Source: Ophiura sarsii (Eukaryota; Echinodermata; Ophiuroidea; Amphilepidida; Ophiuridae). From it: a stretch of DNA of 64,000 bases. Of this stretch, positions 1 through 13,300 are shown piece by piece (the stretch's first letter is position 1; the number at the start of each line of letters is the position of its first letter). A program made the translations under genes and the position numbers. The stretch is from assembly GCA_035610835.1 (NCBI GenBank), contig CM069441.1, forward strand, positions 159,444,455 through 159,508,454, given 5' to 3'. The notes beneath the pieces are model-generated. The model was not told the origin of the DNA and made no database searches. It saw nothing but the letters and a program-made list of their open reading frames with translations.

Positions 1-183
1 CACAGTGTAATTATGACTTGCATTTTTATTAAATTCAATACCTTGCTCTGTTCATCTCTGTATAGGTACGTGAGGTGGGGGGGGGGGGGGAGGTCAAATA
101 TTATGCTGTAAGCATGCATGACCGGAGATTTTCCAGACACCCCCTAGTTGAATTTTTCATCTGAAGCCAAAATGCCCCATTAA

Positions 184-389
184 CCCCCTGAGAACTACCG
201 GCCGATTGGTTAAAAGATGAATACCTCATTTATTGCACCAATGAGAGACATTGTTAGAATAATTGTATCCCTGATAAAGATGGGAGTGAAACATTTTACA
301 AGCTGCATTTGAATTGGCTATTCATATGAGTACATCTTGTAATAAACCAATCAGAACCACTGTAAGATAGACATGTAGACCCCAGGGGG
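184..389. mobile_element. TTAA-flanked MITE (piggyBac/Kolobok type)
   Basis: TTAA at 180-183 and 390-393 brackets inverted ends CCCCCTGAG / CCCAGGGGG, with extended similarity inward (gattggtt / aaccaatc). About 206 bp, no coding capacity. Confidence 0.6.
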
Positions 390-400
390 TTAAATGAGGA

Positions 401-601
401 TTATGCATGTGTTCTCCCCAATTTGCCTCCTAAAAACATTTTTAAGATTTCGACAGGATTTTGAAAATTGTAGATTTCCAACCCCTTAACATGTTTCCCG
501 ATTTGAAATAACACTTTATTACGCTCGTTTATGTCACACATGCCGACAGTGTAATAGTCGACTGGCCAACCATGGTCAGAGTGTACAATGATGATTGCCA
601 C
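401..601 (-). other. Open frame of 66 codons, unrecognised
   Basis: An open frame on the minus strand with no recognisable domain and no clear splice acceptor upstream. Composition is not obviously unlike the flanking repeats. It could be chance or an undetected exon; no function is proposed. Confidence 0.1.
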
Positions 602-772
602 ATATACAGGGGGAACCCCACCTTGTACTATGGGCCTGATGTGCCTTAATGTTAAATATTTTAATATTTAACATACCTTGCCTGGCAAATACTGAGTATT
701 GCTCTTACTTTACTATGTGCATTAAGATTTAAACCTTTACTTGTGGAAAAGTGTTTTGTGTTTGACATATCC

Positions 773-1014
773 AGGGCTCGGAAACACAAGGCCTCATCTC
801 CATTTTTTCAAAAATGACATTTTGGTATCAACATTTTCAGTACAAAATTCTCTTTCCAGTAGCACTTTCCAGTAGCACAGCCTTATCTCCATTCACAACC
901 CCTTTCAAAGTTATTATAGCCAGTATCACAAGGCCTCATCTCCATCTCCCCTCAATACTGTAGTCTTTTTCTCAAAATGATCAAAATGGAGATAAGGCCT
1001 CGTGGTTCTGAGCC
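773..1014. mobile_element. Fold-back MITE built on AGGCCTCATCTCCAT motifs
   Basis: Inverted ends (about 773-815 and 972-1014) share ggctc..aa.cac(g)aggcct...tctccat. The same motif recurs twice more inside (near 883 and 927), so the element contains internal subrepeats. Confidence 0.5.
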
Positions 1015-1506
1015 TTCGATATGCGACTCGTCACATCAAAATGGACATGTTGGAGGCCCAATTCAAATCGGAGTTATTTATTGGTACGAGTTGAAAGAGC
1101 AGCACATTTTAAGCTCTAAAATGATACCATGTTGAAGGTAATCGGACTTTGTAATCACAAGATATGATTTGAAGAAGCATATTTTTCTCTATTATTTTCT
1201 TTATATTTCACTTGGCCTCTATCTCAAAAATATTTCTTTTTGATGTGATAGGTAATGTTTTCTGACATCCCACAATACAGTAAACAAAAAATTGTTGTAA
1301 CACAAATTCCTGATAAACTTATATAATTTTGACCTTTAGAATGTAATATGATGAATGAAAGGGACTACAGTAAACAAACGCACACATATCGATGTTCAAG
1401 TTTATATATTGTTATAAATATATACTTTTTTTATTCAAATGACCCATTTCAGTAACTTAATATGCATTTGTAATATAAAATAATTTGAATCAGAGCAACT
1501 CCTACG

Positions 1507-1606
1507 GAGCAATTCTGTTATACCCTTCACAGGTATTCATAGTGCGTGATTTTTAAGAACGACGCATACTACCCGATAATGGTGTGAAGGGTATAACAGA
1601 ATTATG
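1507..1606. mobile_element. Short hairpin MITE
   Basis: Arms of about 26 bp (1507-1532 and 1580-1605) share attctgttatacccttcac and its complement, with a ~48-bp loop. Confidence 0.55.
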
Positions 1607-1616
1607 CCACTCCTAC

Positions 1617-2090
1617 TGCTATTCGGCATTAATTGGGCTCCAGGTAATTATAGGTCAATAAATGTGTATGTGTCGTTTCAAGAGGAATTAGACAAATCAA
1701 TGCATGCGCGCAGATGTTGATGTGTAAATAATGGCGTTGATGTGGGAATAATGGCATGACCCCGTATTGTGCATTGATTTTTTTAATTTTTCGAGAAACA
1801 AAACATAATGCATTATTGTATTGACCTAATTCATACCCGACAATACAAATCAAAATGAGCAATTATGTACATACTTTAATCTCTTTAATAACCAATAAAA
1901 ACATGTGATCAAGTTTATGTCACACTCAGTAAAAATTGGCGAACCCCTGCTGCGTAAACAACGAATCAAAACAAAGCATGTGGTGCATGCATGTACGGCG
2001 TGCACTCGGTGTGAAATTAGACACTTTCAATGCACTTGGCGTTTCCTGGTTCGTAACTACTAAGTGTGTATGAATGTGGGTCTATAATAT
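1617..2090 (+). repeat. Dispersed ~450-bp repeat, copy 1
   Basis: Aligns by eye, in reverse complement, with 19755-20232; a third partial copy (its end only) is at about 10300-10390. Shared landmarks include ttattgacct, attaggtcaatac, aaacaaagc and gcactttcaatgcact. No coding content recognised. Confidence 0.55.
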
Positions 2091-2284
2091 TTTATTCTTA
2101 ACTTAATTTAAAATACCTAGCTAGAGTTAAAATCACAGCAGCCTAAGCGTTCATCCCATATACTACAAAATATATAATTGATAAGGGCTCTTTTGTTCAT
2201 ATCCGGTAAGGTGAACTATGAACGCTGCCAGAATGAGCATGTTACAAAAACAAACAGCAATATATATATATATATGATACATGT

Positions 2285-2357
2285 AGGATGGTTGAGGAAT
2301 TGAACCCTGGATTCCTGCGTGGGAGCCCTAGAGCTTGGCCACTATGCTACACTGGAT
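2285..2357 (-). repeat. tRNA-derived SINE head or tRNA relic
   Basis: The minus strand shows an A-box-like TAGCATAGTGG and a perfect B box GGTTCAATTCC about 40 nt apart. The T stem does not pair, so a functional tRNA is unlikely. A (TA)n run precedes it at 2261-2275. Confidence 0.5.
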
Positions 2358-2399
2358 TAACTCTTTTGGAAAAGTCGTTGATAAAGTTATTTTTAATAT

Positions 2400-3230
2400 G
2401 GAGTTATTCAAGCATCACATCTCTTACGTTGCTGATCCCCATATTTCTTTCAAAATTAAAATAATTAAGTGATTAGCATTTTAAACAATGGAATTGTTCA
2501 TTAGGACATAAGCTTTTTGTGGGGGCTGTTCAATCGCTAATCGCTTAAGTATTACGTACGCTAGGGATTTGACAATTGAACGTGAAACGTTGCAAGTTGT
2601 ACGGTGATTCCATGTTTAAAAATGGTTACAGGCCGAAATACTATGCGATACAGGAAGATCATCGAGGCTGCTGTGAGTTAAAATATAATAACATAATAAT
2701 TACGTTTGTACCACTTAACTTTGATAATAACTTTGCGACAATCTTCAAAACTGACCTAAATTCTTAATATATGTCATATTTCACTATACACTTATTTTGG
2801 TCAAAGTTCCAAGAAATGTCTAGGTGAGGGTCAAAATGGGCTTTATTGTTGAATGCAACAGACATGCAGCAAATCTTGAGAGGGTCAAAGTTGCTGAATG
2901 GATAATTTCTTCAAGATTAGCGCCTCATAAAGAATTTAATATGTATATTGGCTAGTATGAAGAATAAATAAAGACAGAAACAGTTACAAACCACAATATT
3001 ACTCAAGACTTTGTTTGTATCAAGTTTTCTTTAGACCAGTTGGCTAGAAAACTATCTACATGTTGTAGTTTTGAAATGCTATGCATGGTTTTAAAGCAAC
3101 AATGAAGAAGCAGATTCAACTCAATTCTTATAGCAGGCTTTAGGGTGTAACAGAGGGAGGAGAGGGAAGGTTGGTATGGCTCCCCTCCCCCTGTCAGAAG
3201 GCTCACCCCTTCTTGCTCCCAAAATGAATT
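2400..3230. other. Unexplained AT-rich stretch
   Basis: No gene, tandem repeat or clear transposon end recognised; it lies downstream of the RWDD4 3' end. Confidence 0.3.
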
Positions 3231-3232
3231 AG

Positions 3233-3622
3233 GGATTAAAGATATATTATGTGATCTTTTCCATGGGACGCCCTCAATCCTCAAAAAAAAATTGGAAGCA
3301 GATTTTCTTGCAGATTTACTTTTCTGATCATAAATAATAAATATATTCCAAGTTACAGAGCGATACGATTCCTAATAACCTCAAAATCATGGTTTAAAGA
3401 GTGAATTTAGAGTAAAATGTGAAAAATAGATTGTACCGCTCGGTACAATCTATTTTTCAAACCATGATTTTGAAGTAATTAGGAATCGTATCGATCTGTA
3501 ACTTAGAAGATCTTTATGATTTATGATCAAAAATGCAAATCTGCAAGAAAATCGGCTTTCATAGTAAAAATCAATGATAGAGGGCGCTACTTGGAAAAGA
3601 TCGCATAATATGCCTTTAAATC
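3233..3622. mobile_element. Near-complete palindromic (fold-back) element
   Basis: Two arms (3233-3438 and 3441-3622) are reverse complements apart from a ~24-bp insertion in the left arm. The centre is a perfect 18-bp-arm palindrome around gattgtaccg-ct-cggtacaatc. Outer ends carry the shared motif gatcttttcca. Confidence 0.7.
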
Positions 3623-4010
3623 ATGTTTCAGCATATGTGCATCACAAATTGACAACGGTGTTTGCGCAGCACCCAAGTTGTCGATTGGTGTTGCACATTC
3701 AACAACGACCAGGGATTTGAACACCAATTCATAAATAGAACATAGTACATCATTATTAGCAATTTCATTCAATTTTCAACAAAAAACATTAAAAACTGAA
3801 ATGACCAAACTAAAATAATAATCATGTTCCTTAAAGTTTCAAAAGTCGATGTAAATAGTTGGCACGACCATTCCAAAAACAACACACACTGCGGCTGCGC
3901 CATGGTGTAAACACTCTACTCTGCATGGTTCGGTTCGATCGGTGTGCTGGTTGCCCATAGCAGCGTTGTTTAACTCAAATTGAAGTAGCAAATCCTATAT
4001 ATAAACCTAA

Positions 4011-4016
4011 TTTATT
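4011..4016 (-). promoter_or_regulatory. Candidate polyadenylation signal for RWDD4
   Basis: AATAAA on the minus strand, about 330 nt after the stop codon. It is the first canonical hexamer I noticed downstream. The predicted 3' UTR also contains an inverted repeat (about 4108-4123 with 4184-4199) that could fold into a stem. Confidence 0.4.
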
Positions 4017-4347
4017 ATTTGAATATTTGGAGCCGCAAAGCTCTCAATGGCTGCCATTAGTTAGATTGTGATATCCAAAAGGCCCTTCATTGACCACCAG
4101 TTATAAAACACATGGCAGCTATAATTGTAGTTGTATGACCTCTTTCATGTAACCATGGTGCAAGTGCAAAAAGGGTCTTATGCTATAGCTGCCATGTGCT
4201 GTTCTTAGTTTAAAATCAGGGTACAACATATGCTTTTAAAGTGTATAACTCCCAGCAGCTACTGCAAATATGGCTTTGTTGCACTAAACCCTGGAGATGA
4301 ATGAGTGAAGAAGGAAGCTAAGAATTCCTACAGTGAGAGACTTATGG

Positions 4348-4380
4348 TCAACTTTCTCCTTTTCCACCAGATTTACTAAG
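4348..4380 (-). CDS. RWDD4: RWDD4 exon 8 (terminal coding part and stop)
   Basis: An acceptor ttttatattacag precedes 4380. Ten codons (LSKSGGKGES) and TGA at 4350-4348 follow, corresponding to the vertebrate tail that also begins with an LSK-type motif and ends in an acidic residue cluster. Phase 0 matches exon 7. The 3' UTR lies to the left. Confidence 0.82.
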   Translation of the reverse strand, partial: LSKSGGKGES

Positions 4381-7300
4381 CTGTAATATAAAAATAAGAG
4401 AACAACATCATTAGGTTGACCTCACACCGAAGGGACAGGAATAGAGAGATCCCATGTTTTGGATTAGCAGTCATTTTGGAGGGAAATACTATTCAAGTAT
4501 CTATTGGCTAAAAATACATGTAATATTAACATTTCATGTGAAGGCTATACTAATTTAGAGGCCATTCACCCGCTTTTATTGAATGAGGAGGTGGGGGCAG
4601 GGGCGAGGGTCCAAGTGCGCCCTCTAAAATGGCAGTTAATCCAAAACATGGGATCTCTTTACTGGACCAGCTTGTAATGGAAGAGTATGCAAGGTGTCGT
4701 AGTTGCACAGCAGTTGGACGTAATTGTCGATAAGGAAAATATCTTACGCTGGAATTTTTTACTTTGCCCTAAATTTACTTGAGATGGCAAGGCTAAAGTC
4801 AAGATGTTCACATTTATAGTCGGGCTTTAAGAAAGAATTCTTATATTCAAAATTGAAAAGTGAATCTTATTGTGGTAATAATCCTTGATGTCATAATTTT
4901 TCATGCCCTCAAGACTGGTCAAGGTTTTGGGATTTTGTGCCTTGCGTCCAACTGACTATGCCCTAAATGTATTTTGACAACACATCACCAAGTCAGCAAC
5001 GTTTCTCGTTATAAAAGCATTATGTGAAATGTTTCATTAACCCCAACAAAACTAAATGCTAAAAAATACTACTGTACAGTACTAGGCGCTTCTCCTGCGT
5101 CGTCCTGGTGTGCCCAGGCAATACTACTGTACAGTACTAGGCGCTTCTCCTGGGCCGTCATGGTGTGCCCAGGCAAGCTATCATTATGCAGAACAAAATC
5201 TTAACATTTTATAAGCTGATTCATTGGCTTGATCCAGGTTTGATAACCAGCACCACCAGAGCCGATTTTCCCACCTAATTTGACCAGGTTTGATAACCAG
5301 CACCGCCAGAGCCGATTTTCCCACCTAATTTGACCAGGTTTGATAACCAGCACCGCCAGAGCCGATTTTCCCAGCTAATTTGACCAGGTTTGATAACCAG
5401 CACCGCCAGAGCCGATTTTCCCCATTAATTTGACCAGGTTTGATAACCAGCACCGCCAGAGCAGATTTTCCCACCTAATTTGACCAGGTTTGATAACCAG
5501 CACCACCAGAGCCAATTTTCCCACCTAATTTGACCAGGTTTGATAACCAGCACTGCCAGAGCCGATTTTCCCACCTAATTTGACCAGGTTTGATAACCAG
5601 CACCGCCAGAGCAGATTTTCCCACCTAATTTGACCAGGTTTGATAACCAGCACCGCCAGAGCCGATTTTCCCACCTAATTTGACCAGGTTTGATAACCAG
5701 CACCGCCAGAGCCGATTTTCCCACCTAATTTGACCAGGTTTGATAACCAGCACCGCCAGAGCCGATTTTCCCACCTAATTTGACCAGGTTTGATAACCAG
5801 AACCGCCAGAGCCGATTTTCCCACCTAATTTGACCAGGTTTGATAACCAGCACCGCCAGAGCAGATTTTCCCACCTAATTTGACCAGGTTTGATAACCAG
5901 CACCGCCAGAGCAGATTTTCCCACCTAATTTGACCAGGTTTGATAACCAGCACCGCCAGAGCAGATTTTCCCACCTAATTTGACCAGGTTTGATAACCAG
6001 CACCGCCAGAGCAGATTTTCCCACCTAATTTGACCAGGTTTGATAACCAGCACCGCCACAGCCGATTTTCCCACCTAATTTGACCAGGTTTGATAACCAG
6101 CACCGCCAGAGCAGATTTTCCCACCTAATTTGACCAGGTTTGATAACCAGCACCGCCAGAGCAGATTTTCCCACCTAATTTGACCAGGTTTGATAACCAG
6201 CACCGCCAGAGCAGATTTTCCCACCTAATTTGACCAGGTTTGATAACCAGCACCGCCAGAGCAGATTTTCCCACCTAATTTGACCAGGTTTGATAACCAG
6301 CACCGCCAGAGCAGATTTTCCCACCTAATTTGACCAGGTTTGATAACCAGCACCGCCACAGCCGATTTTCCCACCTAATTTGACCAGGTTTGATAACCAG
6401 CACCGCCAGAGCAGATTTTCCCACCTAATTTGACCAGGTTTGATAACCAGCACCGCCAGAGCAGATTTTCCCACCTAATTTGACCAGGTTTGATAACCAG
6501 CACCGCCAGAGCAGATTTTCCCACCTAATTTGACCAGGTTTTTCTCCCCTGATAGTTTTATCCCCTAAATCACGCCCCTGACGAGTAAGGTCAAAAATAT
6601 TTCATGATCATGTTGGTGGAGTCATGATTATTGGGTGAAATTACCATCTAGTTTCCTTGAGCAATGTAAGTGCTTATACAACACTTGATAAAGAAATTAT
6701 ATAAAGATAAAAGATGTACTTACATGCTATTTATTGGAATATGAAAGTCACAGCAGGCAGCATGAAATGGAATGGAGATAAAGAATTTGCATGTTAAGTC
6801 AGTAGTTTAATACTAGTTTTTACATATATCTTGCCAAAATCAGACTATGGATCAGAAACTCTTTTAATTCTGAAAAGTGATATTTTGGGTTAATCTTTTC
6901 TTTAACTCAGCATTTTTAGTCAAATTTGATACCAAAATGGATTCTCTGACTCATTTCATTTACAAAAATGTATACTTTCATATATATCACATTATTATTT
7001 CAAAAGTTACAGCGCTTGATAAATGTCATCATAAAAGGGTTGACACCTCCATTGAATTCTATAAGAGTTGAGGGAAGCCTTTTTAAAAAACATGGTAGAA
7101 CTAAAATAAAGTTGCCGTCATAATGCTTTAGATGTAATACCAATTAGGTAGGCTAGGAAGCGATTTCCCACGAGTAACAATTACTCATTCTAAATGCACA
7201 CTGAAATTCGCGAGTGGAATTATGCCCACGGTATTGTGACGGCAACTACACCCATCAAAATATGTAAGTTCCCCCCTAGCATATACTAGAATATTTCCAA

Positions 7301-10300
7301 AAATATTTGATGGATTTAAATAATTTTCAGCTAGAAAGATGCACCCAATTGTTAGGCACATTTTGATACCAAATTTGTTGGCCTTGAGACAATGCAACGA
7401 TAAGAAATTGGGCCATTTATCATTTTTATACAGAAAAAAAGTGGCACTAAATCTAACTGGCTATGACTGGTTTTGTCCATAAAATGAACAAACATTTTAG
7501 ACAATAAATGCTACCGTGTCTTGGTGCACAAGATTATGATCTGCTTATTGATTTTCTTGAAATTATGCCACACATAATTTTTTGGTAGATTCCCATGTGT
7601 GTGCACGAAAATCCACCAAGAAAATGTCTGTTAATTTATGGACAAACCAGCCATAGCCAGTGAGATTTAGTGCCACTTTTTTTCTGTATAAAAATTGATA
7701 AATGGCACAATTTCTTATCGTTGCATTGTGTCAAGGCCAACAAATTTGGTATCAAAATGTGCCTAACAATTGGGTGCATCTTTCTAGCTGTAAATTATCT
7801 AAATCCATCAAATATTTTTGGAAATATTCTAGTATATGCTAGGGGGGAACTTACATATTTTGATGGGTGTTTTTTACAGAGAATATTTTAATGCCCATTT
7901 CCAACGTTTCCTCAAATACAGGGTGTCCCACAGTAGCGTAGAAAAGGGGGGGGGGGTGCAGAGCCCCCCCCCCCCCCCTCCCCCCGAAAAAAAATTGACT
8001 GGGAAAATCGGGAAGGCAAAGAAAGGGAGAAGAGGAGACAAAAAAGTGAAGGAAAGGGAAAGGAAATGGACAGATCAAAAAGTTACATGAAAATGGCTAC
8101 GCCACCGGGTCGAACTGGCGTTCACCAGGAAAAACACCCTTTTCCCCCCTGACAAGTGACCCTGGGTACGCCACTGGTGTCCCAGAATGATCTATACCAG
8201 GTTTCAAAAATATATAAAAAATATAAAACAAATAGTGCTTCAAATTTAAACACTTGAGATATATGATGGTGGAAATGTTTCCTACTTATTCCGTAATTTT
8301 CATTGAGATATCTCTTTTTGTTTTGCTGTGGCAAGACATAATCGAAAATCGATGAAAAACATATTTTCATATTTTGTCTCACATAATTTTACAGCTATTT
8401 GCTCTAGCACTTCCAGCATTTCAAACAATGAACCCCCACCTCATAAGTTATATTAAAAACTCCCTCCAAAGAAAGGAGGTTAAAACCACTCAAGTTAAAC
8501 AAATCCTGCCCTATTCAATCAAAGCTTTGTTTTCTATGCACACAACAATCGATTGTTATCAAAAAGCAAATAAGAAGAGGGTGCAATAATAATGCAAATA
8601 ACATTTCAGAAATTAACTTAAAACCGTGTCTAACTAAACGCGTGTCTAACTTAAACGCGATTTTATCTTTTAAACAACGTGTTTAATAAATCACGGTTTT
8701 AAACTCCGTGAATCTCGTCCCCAGAGTGGTCGTGCGTTACTGTATACAGATATTTATTTTTGTTGCAGCCCTAATAGATTACAATAGATATCAACCGAAT
8801 ACATCAAAAGCACGTGTATTTTTAATACTACACAATCTGATCGTCAGCTTGCAGCAGGCACGGTTGAGTGAATCATTCAAGGCATATAGTTTGTGTATGA
8901 GTTTAGTGTTATGCGCTTTAAACTACCCCCATACCCATGTTTAAAGTTAGACACTTTTTAGTGAGTTAGACGCGTGTTTAAGTTAAACAAATTTTCGAGA
9001 ATTACGTCTAGTTATTAAAAACGATGTGTCTAAAATCAAAGTTAGACTTGTGTTTAGCTCAAAACCATGTTTAACTACGTACGAGAATACGGGCCTTAAT
9101 GTTTAAAAGGGTTAGTGACTTTTATAGATTTTTATAATGGATAATTTCAACAAAAACTTGAAATCTACTATCGTTTCAAAAAAGTCTGTATTTTCCATCA
9201 GAAATGTCCGATTTTCAAAATCTAAAATTCCTATGATAGCTGGGCGTTGGCGCAAGATATATATATATATAAACGGTTTTACAATATCAATAAAGTTCAT
9301 ACCAAAAAAATGTGTATTACCTTAGTATATATCATTCTGACACCCTTTATAGCAGTTCAAAACAATCACGGCAGTGTCTACTTTTTCCAAGACAGAAATT
9401 CAGTACAACACAATTGGCAGGGAATCAACATCTTTCAAGAAATCAATAATTCAAATTAACAAGTCCCTTCCTGATAAAAATGGTTTGGCTTTGTTGGTTT
9501 CATACAAAGGAATGTGTTAAGTAACGTTCTTATCAATATAAATATTTAGAAATTACATGGGAATCTTTGTGGTGTAAAGCTGCTTTCGAGCAATTTGATT
9601 GTTTGTATCCTTGAATGTCTACAAAAAATACACATACCTTTACAACGTCTACCCAATCCCAACCCCTGGCTCGTTCTCCTTTGAAGTCTGAAAGGAAAAT
9701 TTGTATTTTTTTAGTAAACAACACAATGATAAACGAGATCCTTCTGCAAATGGTAAAACTTGTTTTTGTGTGCATGTTTTTTTGTATTTTGTGTGTTCTA
9801 TGGGTCTTAATGGCCCTGTTATGTATCTTAGACAAATTGTACTTGCAGTCTCATTTGTTTGTTAAATAACTCATTTGAGTTGAACAATTGGTGACACAAA
9901 TGCTCAGAAAAGCACTAACCTTGTTGAGGGGGAGAAAAATGAATACTCTCATTATTCCAGTGGTTCAGCATCTATGGGGAATGGCAAGAGAACTTACGGG
10001 TTCATTCATACTAGGCGCTATTAACCATACAATGTATTGTGCATGGTGGCCCTACTTCCACAGCAGTATACAGCAAATTCATAGCGGGTTATACTAGGTC
10101 ACCCCAGGTCAACGCATATGATGGCAGCCAGTAAGGTGTGGCAAATTAAGAGAATATCAGTGTTATTGATTGTTAACCCTTACAACCCCGAAGGATGAAC
10201 CCCGCAGGTGATAAATGTGGACTGAATTGTTGAATTTGTGAGCAAGCTGATGTTGCAGTGTGAATTAATGGCGCTACCTGGCGTAGAGGTAGTGTTATTG

Positions 10301-13300
10301 TGAGCGGAGTGCAATCAGACACTTTCAATACACTTCGCATGTTTTAGTTCCTTGCTTCCCAATTATTATTGAACCAGTACGAGTGTACGAATGTAGCAAA
10401 AGGTCTACATGTAGTCTTGATAAGCATATTTTGTTAATCTCAGAGCCAACAAAAGTCCCTTTATGCGTTCATATCTTTAAATGTTCATATATGGTCATGT
10501 GTTTTAAGCTCGCCTCCTTTCGTGCTACACACGGATTTTGGCTTTCGCGACATGATTTTAACATTACACATTTATATTTGCTTGTATACCCCCGAGGTAG
10601 TAAAAGTATACATTTTCTGAAGGGAAATTGCATGAGGAAACCAAATATGCCATTCAAATTATAGTACGACCAAGAACTAAAATGGTATGATCGGAAATGT
10701 TCGGAAAATATCAGAGTTTTTTAATTTTTAATTTGAGATCCATATATTTTTTATACCTACCCCTATCATTATTTTTTTTACATATTTGAATTCCTCATGA
10801 AATTACCCATTAGATGATATATATTTGTCAAAGTTACTACGTCGGTATGGTAATTATACCGGCTAGTGAATATCTCCAATTTTTATTTTATATATTTTTA
10901 GACTTTTCAGAATTATTGGTTTAAGGATGAACCCTTTCCTGATATAAACTGCATTTCTGAATTCCTCTACAATTCAGGAAAATTGGTGTTGGACCACATA
11001 GTCCATTTCTTTGCTAATATCCCACTTTAAGGGACTATTTTCAAGCGCTGATTTTGCAACAAACTTGTGTGGGGAGCTTGAGCTATCTACTAAGTGATAT
11101 CCCTCCCCCGCCCCCACCAATCAATGTTGAGGGTCCCAACGACCGTGGTGATGAAACGGTTCCGAACAACATTGAATGGGGGGACTGGGGGGTTGATTTC
11201 AACGAAGTCCTCAAAGTGGTTCAACAGTTATTTCCGGAATTGTCTGAGGCTATTGGTAAATGCTCAATATGACAACTGTCTATAGGAAATAACTCGTGTT
11301 CTATACATTGCATATTCTTCTAATTGGAGAGTGACAAGATATGTATATAATTGTTATATACGGTAAAGATAAAGTAGATACGACATTTACATTGTTAGGG
11401 ACTGGTCATTTTATGCGTGATTATGGCCCGTTTGTATGGTAAATCACTCAATATGACAACTGTCTATAGGGAATAACTCGTCTTCTATACATTGCATAAT
11501 CTTCTAATTTGGAGAGTGGCAAGATATGTATATGATTTTTATATACGGTAAAGATAAAGTAAATACGACATTTACATTGTTAGGGACTGGTCATTTTATG
11601 CGTGATTATGGCCCGTTTGTATGGTAAATCACTCAATATGACAACTGTCTATAGGGAATAACTCGTCTTCTATACATTGCATAATCTTCTAATTTGGAGA
11701 GTGGCAAGATATGTATATACTTATTGTATATGGTAAATATAAAGTAAATACGACATGTACATTGTTAGGGACTGGTCATTTCATGCGTGATTATGGCCCA
11801 TGTATATGGAATGCGCGAGTGTTACATGTAGTCTTACATAGGGTGCAACGGGTGAAATTCATTATTTAAACTAATTATATGACAGTAGTTTATTATGCAA
11901 CAATCAATTAAAATCCTTTTCGTTATCGCAATGCGTTTCTTTTTTGATAAGGGACCGGTCACAACCGCATTATAGACGCTATGAAGTAATAACTATTGTG
12001 TCAATTATTGTAGCGTTGTATTTGCCATTGAAGTCATGGAATGATTGTATTTTCTTTGCATTTACTTAACTTGACGGTTATAATTTATCTTCCGTGTTTA
12101 ATAAATGCATTAAAAGTACGAAATGCATTGTGACGGACTGGTCATTTTACATGTGGTAGACAGAGAGAAAGAAGGACAAACAACAACCACCGAAAAAAGT
12201 TCAAAAATAAAGAAGAACAAATAACCAAAAGAGAGGAAAAACAAAAACAATATGTGACAAACAAATGAATAAAATAAAGCAGTTAATGAGCCACGCGAAT
12301 AACGAAAATGTTATATTAATACATTATTAAAAACACCAATGGCTCCCGCCATGAGGATTTGAACCCGTGTCTCTGCATAGGAATAGGCCAACGCGCTAAA
12401 CAATTGAGCTAATCGCCCATCTATGCAATACCAAGCCAAATCAAGTGTCATATTATCTTCGGCTTTAGAAATTAGCACTGATTCACAATACACCTTTCAT
12501 AGTAACGCCTTATAGCGTCTTTTTATTCAGAACCATGCCCTCGTACTATCAGAGTATGGTCAACCGTTGCGTTTGTCCATCCATTGAAAAGCATGCACAT
12601 CGGTCGATTGTCCCCGATAAATAATAGAACTAACTCCTATTATCTATTTAATTTAGACGGACAATCGTGTACACGCGTGCAATTCAATACGGTCAACCGT
12701 GTAATGGTTGTCCATCACCGCGTCATTAGAATGCCAAAGACAGGGTTCGGCGAATTACCTACAATGTAATGTTTATACCACTGTGGACGATGCTATTTAA
12801 TATAATTCTCTTTATTTAGCTTTGGCCTTGTTATTATAGTGTTATAAATGTAATAATTCTGTAATAAATGATTGCCGCGGTATGCTACGCGAGCAATGTC
12901 GTGCGCTATGTCCGAGCCGCTTGGAGAGATATGCGCGAGGCGTGCCAATCGATGTGCACGAAGCGCTGCGCGCGAGACGTATAGATTGTTAATCATGATC
13001 TGTACACGAACAATGAATGTAATGACTGAACCTATTCATATCTTGCCTGTATTGATATGTAATGAACCGCAATCATGGCAATGTTAGTTACCATCTCATT
13101 GTTCATGTTATTTCTTGGTAACAAAGTCGAGTGCTATGCTCGAAGTTTATGCAAACGCGTAGCGCAAGCTGTAACCAAGGGATACGCATGGGATTGGGTC
13201 GAGCGCCACGCACGAACCGTCAAAGTTGTATTTAAATCATATTTTATAATGTTCTCGTGTTTATCGAGGTATCAGATGCTTTTTTTTAAATAAATAAGTC

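Noticed and set aside
5234..6540. CRISPR-like regular repeat
   Set aside because: Units are contiguous without unique spacers; it is a minisatellite in an intron.
12872..13293. Duplicated open frames in the CpG-rich part of segment B (also at 15416-15837)
   Set aside because: Short overlapping frames on both strands without domain similarity; duplication alone explains their recurrence.
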